Shown piece by piece: positions 7,478 to 12,212 of a stretch of DNA of 12,212 nt (the first letter of the stretch is position 1; every line of letters begins with the position of its first letter). The DNA is taken from contig JAISJZ010000100.1 in assembly GCA_031261125.1 (NCBI GenBank), positions 1 through 12,212 of the forward strand, written 5' to 3'. The DNA is from Planctomycetaceae bacterium. GTDB taxonomy: Bacteria; Planctomycetota; Planctomycetia; Pirellulales; Thermoguttaceae. Below the pieces are notes generated by a model. That model ran no database searches. It saw only the letters and a program-made list of their open reading frames with translations, and was not told where the DNA came from. A program made the position numbers and the translations under genes.

Positions 7478-7995
7478 ATGGATTGCAAGCACTGTCATTC
7501 GGTCAATTTTCACAAGAGCGGTTTCACACGCGGCAAACAACGCTACAAATGCAAGGACTGCGGACGTTATTTCGTTGTCGGCGATGACCGTACCACCGAC
7601 AAAATCATCAACACAAAAGCCCTATGCGTTGTCTTTTATTCCCTTGCCAAAGCGTCCTACGGTATGCTCGGCAAGGTTTTCGACCCCGCGACCGCTCACT
7701 GATTTACCGCTGCCCTGATGCCCTGAAAAAAATACCGCGTGAAGCCGGTCTTAACACGCCGGAGCCGGAGATTTCCGAGGATATTCAGGAAATCGAGTTT
7801 GATGAAATGTGGCATTTTGTAAAAAAAGATAACAAACTTTGGGTCATTAAAGCGTTTGACCGTCGCAGTCGGCGAACTGTCGGATGGGTTCTCGGCGTTC
7901 GTGATAGTGCAACGTTCCGACGGTTGTATAACAAAGTGAAACACCTGAAAGACACGGTGTTTTACACGGCTGACGAAGGTCGTGTCGAAGAGTAA
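7478..7995 (+). pseudogene. IS1-family transposase, frameshifted and truncated (InsA/InsB-like)
   Basis: The first frame (7478-7702, 74 residues) carries an InsA zinc ribbon (C3xxC6, C25xxC28) with the typical GFTRGKQRYKCKDCGRYF and a helix-turn-helix start. It stops at TGA 7700-7702. A -1 shift near the CCCC run at 7684-7687 would continue into the second frame, RDRSLIYR..., then REAG and the InsB DDE core FDEMWHFVKKDNKLWVIKAFDRRSRR...VLGVRD with FYTADE as the second acidic site. The second frame ends at TAA 7993-7995, far short of InsB. Past that stop the frame reads NNGRF up to TAG 8041-8043, resembling the EQNN...LGRF part of InsB with internal residues missing. An extra segment, CPDALKKIP, interrupts the usual YRW-REAG link. 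Programmed frameshifting is known in IS1, but the missing third catalytic region means this copy is almost surely dead. Confidence 0.8.
7711..7726 (+). repeat. Perfect 8-bp tandem duplication inside the transposase remnant
   Basis: TGCCCTGA occurs twice without a gap. It is followed by seven A residues (7726-7732, sharing the last A of the repeat). It falls where the transposase has an extra stretch of residues compared with IS1 relatives, so it looks like a local duplication or repair scar. Confidence 0.7.
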
Positions 7996-8039
7996 AACAA
8001 CGGTCGATTTGACGTTACGCCTATCAGTATCAAAAACTA

Positions 8040-8050
8040 TTAGAACAGCC
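8040..8050 (-). repeat. Right terminal inverted repeat of the IS1-like element
   Basis: On the minus strand this reads GGCTGTTCTAA, matching the left end at 10 of 11 positions. It lies only 45 bases after the premature end of the transposase frame. Confidence 0.6.
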
Positions 8051-8055
8051 GAAAC

Positions 8056-8187
8056 GTGAAACGAAATAATACATTACAATTTGATTGGACAGACGAGGCG
8101 GTGTTATTCAATCCGTTCGGCAGCGGTACGCCGAACGATGATACCGGCGAATTTGCGAACCTTGAAATCACGGATGTCAATTGGTAA
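8056..8187 (+). CDS. Possible small ORF, 43 aa, after the IS element
   Basis: A GTG six bases after the IS end opens a 43-residue frame that begins VKRNNTLQFDW, contains FNPFGSGTPNDDTGEF and ends ITDVNW. I do not recognise it. It is acidic, has no signal or membrane segment, and has no clear Shine-Dalgarno. Composition (Gly/Asn/Asp-rich with alternating hydrophobics) would suit the C-terminal end of a beta-rich protein. It could therefore be the leftover end of a gene destroyed when the element inserted, rather than a functional small protein. It is in the same frame as the transposase second frame but separated from it by TAG 8041-8043. Confidence 0.3.
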   Translation: MKRNNTLQFDWTDEAVLFNPFGSGTPNDDTGEFANLEITDVNW

Positions 8188-8271
8188 TGGTAAAGGATCA
8201 TAGAATGCAAAAGGTTCTCCTTTAACCGCAAAAATTGAAACCAAAGGACGGGGCGTTTCTTTCAGTAACGA
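8188..8271. other. Convergent gap with weak hairpins, no clear terminator
   Basis: This gap lies between the 43-codon ORF and the end of the minus-strand membrane-protein gene. It has two small dyads: AAAGG-TTCT-CCTTT (8210-8223) and GAAAC...GTTTC (about 8237-8260). Read on the minus strand, the second is followed by a short T tract. Stems are only 5 bp and AT-rich, so termination here is possible but not convincing. Confidence 0.3.
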
Positions 8272-8769
8272 TTAACCTGTGTCTTCTGCAACCGCAATGA
8301 CGGCTAAATGCACAACGGCAGTCGGCAACTGCCGTTTAACATCAATTCGGACACCGAAGGGCTGTATCTGAACAAGTGTTGTTTTCGCATCATCGGCATC
8401 AAGAACGCAAACCTCAATCTTCGGCATCGCCGTAAATGCCGGACAAAACGGAATATGCAGCGTTGCCGTTAGTTGATTCTCTTGAAACTCCACGAGAAAC
8501 GTTCCCTCCAGCCGGTCGGTACCGATTTCGGTACGGTGCCGGATAATGTGCTGTTGTGTGTTTGACGGAACGGCAGATGACCGACCGCGGCACAGTTGCC
8601 GGGCTGAATGACTTTTTTTTTCGACAAAAAAAATCAAACCGGCAAGCACAATACCAAGAAAAAACAAACCAATTTGCGGCGCAGAAAAGAGCGGCTGCGT
8701 CCGCCAAGCGAACCCGCATAATGCAAGAAACGCTGCCGGATACAGTACCAGCCGGGAAAGAATCAGCAC
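8272..8769 (-). CDS. Unrecognised two-helix membrane protein, about 165 aa
   Basis: I do not recognise the family with confidence. From a GTG at 8769 the product begins MLILSRLVLYPAAFLALCGF and has two membrane helices (about 4-22 and 31-49, the latter IGLFFLGIVLAGLIFFV). A basic, poorly conserved-looking linker follows, then a beta-rich C-terminal domain (about 90-165) with LEGTFLVEFQENQLTATLHI, PFCPAFTAMPKIEV, QIQPFGVRIDVKR and HLAVIAVAE. The frame stays open upstream to a GTG at 8814. I prefer 8769 because the sequence between lies inside the inverted heptad repeat and adds nothing membrane- or domain-like. The linker start is encoded by T8 and A9 runs, a possible slippage site. The gene is divergent from the GspK-like gene and might work with it at the membrane, but that is only a neighbourhood inference. 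Confidence 0.65.
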   Translation of the reverse strand: MLILSRLVLYPAAFLALCGFAWRTQPLFSAPQIGLFFLGIVLAGLIFFVEKKSHSARQLCRGRSSAVPSNTQQHIIRHRTEIGTDRLEGTFLVEFQENQLTATLHIPFCPAFTAMPKIEVCVLDADDAKTTLVQIQPFGVRIDVKRQLPTAVVHLAVIAVAEDTG

Positions 8770-8774
8770 ATAAA

Positions 8775-8849
8775 TTGACAAGGAATAATTGACAGCGGAC
8801 AATAAAGTGAACACCCGCTTATTGTCTGTCGTCCGTTATCCTTTGTCAA
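8775..8849. repeat. Imperfect inverted repeat of 31-bp arms with heptad rhythm, carrying mirrored promoter-like elements
   Basis: The arms 8775-8805 and 8849-8819 match at 24 of 31 positions without gaps, around a 13-base centre. Both arms break into 7-base units close to TTGACAA (others include GGAATAA, CGGACAA and AGGATAA). Each arm also reads TTGACA, 17 bases, GACAAT pointing toward the centre: 8775-8780 with 8798-8803 on plus, and 8849-8844 with 8826-8821 on minus. This could be a pair of face-to-face promoters, an operator, or a short tandem heptad repeat of the kind known from cyanobacterial intergenic regions. Confidence 0.7.
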
Positions 8850-8857
8850 CTATTGTT

Positions 8858-10429
8858 ATGCGCCGCGGAATGATTCTCTTCGTTGTCAGTATTGCTGTTG
8901 CGATTATCGCTGCCGGTTCGCTGGCACTGCTGTCGCTGCTGACAACGGAATACGAAGCAACCGTGTTCCGCGGCGATGAGATTCAGGCGGGGCAACTTGT
9001 GCAATCCGGTGCGGAACAAATCGCCGTGATGGTCAGCACACCGGAAACACCGCCGGAAATATCTGACGATGCAATCACCAACTCTCTTTCACCGGAAACG
9101 CAGCCCGCTTTTTCGACCATCGCAACATCAGCGAGCAGCAATCCGTTGTACGATAATCCGGCAATGTTCCGCGGAGCCGAAGTGTTTCCTGCCGGTACCA
9201 GTCGTTCAACCCGCGGGGCGGGACGATTCGCCGTGTTTTCACCCCGAATCGAACAAGACCGGCATAAAGGCATCCGGTTCGGTTTGGTCAACGAATCGTC
9301 CCGGCTTCATCTGGGAATGGTTCTGCAATGGGAATACGAATCGCCGGGACAAGGGGCGAAGTCGCTGTTAAAGTTGCCCGGTATGACTCCAACGATGGCG
9401 GATGCCATTCTCGACTGGCTTGACGCGGACAAACAAGCCAGACCGTCCGGTGCGGAATTAGATTACTATGAGCAGACCGGCGTTCCGTACCGCCCGCGCA
9501 ACGATATACCGGTAGCGTTAGAAGAGTTGCTCTTGGTGCGTGATGTGTCCCGTCCGCTGCTGTTCGGCACCGATGAAAGTTTTTCATACGGAGCGAAGAT
9601 GAACGACTTGCAGCGGTTGCAGGCAGCCCTGAATGAGCAGAACGATTTGCTGTTCCAACCGATAGAAACCGACAACACAGTTGCCGGCTCTGCACCGCCG
9701 GAACAAGAGGAATCATTTGCGCCGCCGATGCAAAGTGAACAGTTGCCGTGGTGTTTTCTGTTAACAACGCTGAGTGCAGAAAAACTCGTTGACCCGCACG
9801 GTACAGCAAAGATTGACCTAAACGACAGCAATCTGGAATTTTTGGAAGAACAACTTCGGCAATACTTGGACGAGGAGTCCGTTGCATTCATTATTGCCTG
9901 GCGGAAGACCAACAAGACGATTACCGACCCGCTGGACTTGCTGGATGCAGCGGTTGCCGGTGCCGAAACGGAGAAAGAATTAAACAGTCCGTTTTCGCTA
10001 GGTAATTCGGCGGCAGAAGCAAAATTTTTAACTCTTCTGGATTACGCAACAACGTCATCGTCCGTTGTTTTGACCGGACGAATTAACGTCAACGAGGCAC
10101 CGCGGGTTGTACTGGAAGCGGTACCGGGGCTGACAGCAGCGATGGTACAGCGGATTTTGGCGCGGCGTACTGCGACCGGTGAAAAGGCACAGGGCAGATT
10201 CCGGCATTCGGTTTGGCTGCTATCGGAAAAGATTGTTGACAAGGAGACGATGAAAAAGTTATTGCCGTATTTGACGACGGGCGGCGATGTCTATCGGGCG
10301 CAGATTGCCGGTTTCTTTGACGGACAGGGAACGGTGAGCCGGGCAGAGGTGGTGATTGATGCAACGGTGAAGCCGCCGCGGCAGGTGTTTAGTAAGGACT
10401 TGACAATGTTCGGCAGCGGCTTTGAATAA
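8858..10429 (+). CDS. GspK-like type II secretion minor pseudopilin
   Basis: The 523-residue product begins MRRG followed by a 26-residue hydrophobic helix, the pattern of a prepilin-type leader (basic, Gly, then hydrophobic) cut by prepilin peptidase. GspK caps the pseudopilus tip in type II secretion. The family hallmarks are FGLVNESSRLHLG (141-153), a helix-hairpin-helix run LLKLPGMTPTMADAILDWLD (170-189), RPSGAELDYYEQTGVPYRPRN (195-215) and LEELLLVRDV...LLFG (221-237). A second HhH-like element, GRINVNEAPRVVLEAVPGLT, is at 407-426. It is longer than proteobacterial GspK (about 320) and carries a Gln/Glu/Pro-rich linker at about 255-295. The frame is open back to a TTG at 8789, but the 8858 ATG gives the proper short leader and clears the inverted repeat. 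No other secretion gene is in the window. Confidence 0.85.
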   Translation: MRRGMILFVVSIAVAIIAAGSLALLSLLTTEYEATVFRGDEIQAGQLVQSGAEQIAVMVSTPETPPEISDDAITNSLSPETQPAFSTIATSASSNPLYDNPAMFRGAEVFPAGTSRSTRGAGRFAVFSPRIEQDRHKGIRFGLVNESSRLHLGMVLQWEYESPGQGAKSLLKLPGMTPTMADAILDWLDADKQARPSGAELDYYEQTGVPYRPRNDIPVALEELLLVRDVSRPLLFGTDESFSYGAKMNDLQRLQAALNEQNDLLFQPIETDNTVAGSAPPEQEESFAPPMQSEQLPWCFLLTTLSAEKLVDPHGTAKIDLNDSNLEFLEEQLRQYLDEESVAFIIAWRKTNKTITDPLDLLDAAVAGAETEKELNSPFSLGNSAAEAKFLTLLDYATTSSSVVLTGRINVNEAPRVVLEAVPGLTAAMVQRILARRTATGEKAQGRFRHSVWLLSEKIVDKETMKKLLPYLTTGGDVYRAQIAGFFDGQGTVSRAEVVIDATVKPPRQVFSKDLTMFGSGFE

Positions 10430-10432
10430 AAC

Positions 10433-10455
10433 GAATAGCAACAACAACCCTATTC
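10433..10455. other. Small dyad in the 20-bp convergent gap
   Basis: GAATAG (10433-10438) and CTATTC (10450-10455) form a 6-bp stem with an 11-base loop between the GspK-like gene and the convergent 433-residue gene. Its right half overlaps the stop codon of the latter. There is no T tract, so a terminator role is doubtful. Confidence 0.2.
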
Positions 10456-11751
10456 TACGGCTTTGGCGGAGACGCCCTTCTGGTTTTCCTGAACGGCGTT
10501 TAACGTGTAAATCAGATTTTCCACATAAAAGAAGGCGGCGTAGTGGACAATATCGTAATCGTATTTCAAAATGGCGTTTTTGATCTCCGGCAGCGCGGAG
10601 TCAATCAAGTTCTTATCGTGAGACAACGCAACGATCCACGCCGCACAAATCGGCTGCATAATTTGATTTTTTTCGTGTCCCCAAGCCGGACAAATACGAT
10701 TCCAGATTCTCACCTGCTCGCCGGCAAGTTGTCGTGCTTCATCGGTCGTTTTTTGTTCCCTATGGGGAGGCATCATTTTACGCCAGTCCGGGGTGAAGTT
10801 TTTTGAGATTTCCGGATTATAATTTTTGTATCCTTCAATACTTTTCACCGCCATCCGGGCGGTGTTTTCCAGCGAATCCTTGAAAATCTGCTTCAATTCC
10901 GGGTCGGGTTCGTTGGGATACATAACGTAAAGACCATATTGGCAAGTACTGACAATCCAAGCCGCCCCTGCCGGACTGACTTGATTACAGGCAACAAGAT
11001 TCTTACGCCGAACGGCTCCGACGGGGTCGTTCGGGTCAAGCAATTTAACAAAAAGGTTGCGCCAACTTGGGTCGTCGGTCAGATCGTCCATAATCCATAA
11101 AACAAACAAAATATGAGCGATGGAAAGATAAACCGGCTTCGATAAACTATCGTTGACATATTCTTTCCGGGTTCCGTAGAGAATCCAATCATTCTTTTTA
11201 ATTGTTTCGACGTGACGGAATAGACGTTCCTGACATTCGGCGCGTTCTTTTTCGTTCGGAATATCGGTCTTCAGGTATCGCCAAAGACCGATGATAAACG
11301 GCATCGTCTGATCGGCACTTGAAATAGGATATGTAGTTTTTCCATCAGCACTCACACCGCGGGCAATGAAGCCCGGCGTGTTGCCGACATCTTGAAGTTT
11401 GTAGAGACCTTGAATGAGCCGTTTGACTTTTTCCTTGTTCTCAGGCGTTTTGGCGTTTTCGTAACGCATACATTGCGAAATCAGATAGATGCCGCCGAAG
11501 TATCCGCCATTTTCGATAGGCGACCACCAACCCAAGGCATTCGGCATACATTTTTCACATTCCTCGGCAGTCGGAATCGAAACCTCGCCATTCGTTCCTA
11601 CGTAGTCGAACATCGTGTTATCCGAACTGATAAACCGTCCCCAAATGTTCCGATTAACCTGTTCGGCTTTCTCCCTAATCGAATCATCCGCAAAAACGGA
11701 TGTTGAGAAACCGATAACGGACAACACGATAAAATAACGTAATGTTTTCAT
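10450..11751 (-). CDS. Secreted 433-aa protein of unknown function, probably alpha/alpha-toroid-like
   Basis: The protein has a clear Sec signal peptide (MKTLRYFIVLSVIGFSTSVFA, cut before DD at about 21/22) and no other membrane segment. The mature part is helical, with aromatic- and Gly-rich turns spaced as in six-hairpin or alpha/alpha-barrel proteins. Examples are WWSPIENGGYFGGIYLISQ (75-93), QGLYKLQDVGNTPGFIARG (114-132), SSADQTMPFIIGLWRYLK (144-161), SPAGAAWIVSTCQYGLYVM (259-277) and PAWGHEKNQIMQPICAAWIV (355-374). Such folds are common in polysaccharide lyases, glycosidases and epimerases, but I cannot name a family or a catalytic residue set, so no activity is claimed. The ATG at 11751 has only weak AGAAAG upstream. 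It follows the lipoprotein gene by 33 bases on the same strand, so the two are probably one operon. Confidence 0.8.
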   Translation of the reverse strand: MKTLRYFIVLSVIGFSTSVFADDSIREKAEQVNRNIWGRFISSDNTMFDYVGTNGEVSIPTAEECEKCMPNALGWWSPIENGGYFGGIYLISQCMRYENAKTPENKEKVKRLIQGLYKLQDVGNTPGFIARGVSADGKTTYPISSADQTMPFIIGLWRYLKTDIPNEKERAECQERLFRHVETIKKNDWILYGTRKEYVNDSLSKPVYLSIAHILFVLWIMDDLTDDPSWRNLFVKLLDPNDPVGAVRRKNLVACNQVSPAGAAWIVSTCQYGLYVMYPNEPDPELKQIFKDSLENTARMAVKSIEGYKNYNPEISKNFTPDWRKMMPPHREQKTTDEARQLAGEQVRIWNRICPAWGHEKNQIMQPICAAWIVALSHDKNLIDSALPEIKNAILKYDYDIVHYAAFFYVENLIYTLNAVQENQKGVSAKAVE

Positions 11752-11784
11752 TGTTTTCTTTCTGAGTTTTTGTTGGTTGAATTG

Positions 11785-12212
11785 TTAGGGGTTGACGTTA
11801 GTTTTTTTTCTGACGGCGGCACCGGCATCGAAGGAAAAATTTTCCCCTTTTTTGGAAACTTCGAGAGTCAACGGCGTTTGGGCGATTTCCGCAAACTTTG
11901 GCTCAACAAGGTGATAACTGTCGTAAGTTTGAAGCCCCTCTCCGATAATCTTGATAGATTTTTCATCTATTTCGATTTTTGAAACGGTTACTTTGTATTT
12001 TCCGGCGGCAACGCCGTCGTAACGTCCTTGCGTAGCCGGTTTGATTTTTCCTTGCGAATCGGTTGTTCCGCCGGCAAACCATTTTCCGCTTGCCTCTTCC
12101 GGGTGCAATATCACCGAAGCATCGGCGAGCGGTTGACCGTCTTGAAGGAATTCCAACGTAACAGAATAAAGCGGCGGCATCCCCTCCGGGCGCAGTTGAC
12201 GATGGCAACCCG
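11785..12212 (-). CDS. Lipoprotein with carboxypeptidase-regulatory-like fold, N-terminus cut by window edge
   Basis: The frame is open to the right edge and 141 residues are visible. An internal ATG at 12180 is unlikely to be the start, because the upstream in-frame codons read GCHRQLRPEG. The Gly-Cys pair fits the end of a lipobox, so the mature protein probably begins at that Cys (codon 12209 to 12207) and is lipid-anchored. After it comes MPPLYSVTLEFLQDGQPLADASVILHPEE, then GTTDSQGKIKP, GVAAGKYKVTVSK and LTLEVSKKGENFSFDAG. This is the beta-sandwich pattern of the carboxypeptidase regulatory-like/transthyretin-like domains that are very common as small lipoproteins in Planctomycetes. It is a structural surface protein or adaptor rather than an enzyme. 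It precedes the secreted 433-residue gene by 33 bases. Confidence 0.88.
   Translation of the reverse strand, partial: GCHRQLRPEGMPPLYSVTLEFLQDGQPLADASVILHPEEASGKWFAGGTTDSQGKIKPATQGRYDGVAAGKYKVTVSKIEIDEKSIKIIGEGLQTYDSYHLVEPKFAEIAQTPLTLEVSKKGENFSFDAGAAVRKKTNVNP

Larger units (their letters stand above)
7334..8050 (+). mobile_element. Degenerate IS1-family insertion sequence, about 717 bp
   Basis: The ends are defined by an 11-bp terminal inverted repeat with one mismatch: GGATGTTCTAA at 7334-7344 and, on the opposite strand, GGCTGTTCTAA at 8050-8040. Between them lies a zinc-ribbon plus DDE transposase of IS1 type. The 717-bp span is slightly shorter than the roughly 770 bp of canonical IS1, in line with missing C-terminal transposase sequence. 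The 9 bases on each side (aaaaaatag and gaaacgtga) do not match, so no target duplication is visible. This points to an old copy or to deletion at one side. The left end directly follows the stop codon of the 241-residue gene. Confidence 0.7.

Noticed and set aside
7325..8059. Target-site duplication around the IS1-like element
   Set aside because: The 9 bases next to each end (aaaaaatag, gaaacgtga) do not match.
8272..8814. Longer form of the minus-strand membrane protein from GTG 8814
   Set aside because: The extra 15 residues are read from the inverted heptad repeat and start at the predicted transcription start. GTG 8769 directly precedes the first helix.
8789..8857. N-terminal extension of the GspK-like protein from TTG 8789
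   Set aside because: It also lies in the repeat and would place 23 residues before the prepilin-like MRRG leader.
11785..12180. Complete 131-residue protein starting at ATG 12180
   Set aside because: The frame is open upstream with a Gly-Cys lipobox-like pair, so the ATG is internal.
1..12212. Frequent ACCGGT, CCGG and CGGCGG words as an interspersed repeat
   Set aside because: They fall within codons (Thr ACC, Gly GGT/GGC, Pro CCG) throughout real genes and show no fixed longer context. This is codon bias.
1..12212. CRISPR array, tRNA or rRNA
   Set aside because: No regularly spaced identical repeats, cloverleaf arms or rRNA-like segments were seen on reading. A tRNA scan was not possible.

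Overview
The window looks like a chromosomal segment of a Planctomycetota bacterium, probably a mid-GC member of the Pirellulales. I infer this from recalled family resemblance, not from a search. The supports are a GspK-like protein with a planctomycete-style middle region, a small lipoprotein with a carboxypeptidase-regulatory-like fold, a secreted YbhE-type lactonase, a DXS whose catalytic glutamate lies in an E-S-H context, and scarce Shine-Dalgarno signals.

Left part (1-4.6 kb). The first 279 bases hold the start of a minus-strand RNase E/G gene that runs off the left edge. After a 240-bp AT-rich divergent region come a plus-strand ZIP metal transporter, a secreted lactonase-family beta-propeller protein and a soluble hybrid histidine kinase (PAS-HisKA-HATPase-REC-REC). 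Near-consensus sigma-70-like promoters sit just before the lactonase (inside the end of the ZIP gene) and just before the kinase.

Middle (4.6-7.3 kb). The kinase is followed after 10 bases by a full-length 1-deoxy-D-xylulose-5-phosphate synthase gene (dxs), the entry step of the MEP isoprenoid pathway. After a further 105 bases comes an unrecognised 241-residue membrane-anchored protein.

Decayed mobile element (7.33-8.05 kb). A 717-bp degenerate IS1-family element abuts the stop codon of that gene. It has matching 11-bp ends, a strong promoter with a dyad over its -10, a zinc-ribbon first frame, a -1 shift to a DDE frame, and a truncated C-terminus. A possible 43-codon ORF of unknown status follows.

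Right part (8.27-12.2 kb). An unrecognised minus-strand two-helix membrane protein and a plus-strand GspK-like pseudopilin diverge from a notable 75-bp imperfect inverted repeat with a seven-base rhythm. Convergent to the GspK-like gene is a minus-strand pair: a lipoprotein, cut by the right edge, and a secreted 433-residue alpha-helical protein of unknown function. No tRNA, rRNA, CRISPR array or convincing intrinsic terminator was seen. No complete new multi-gene system is evident. The most unusual structure is the inverted heptad repeat at 8775-8849.
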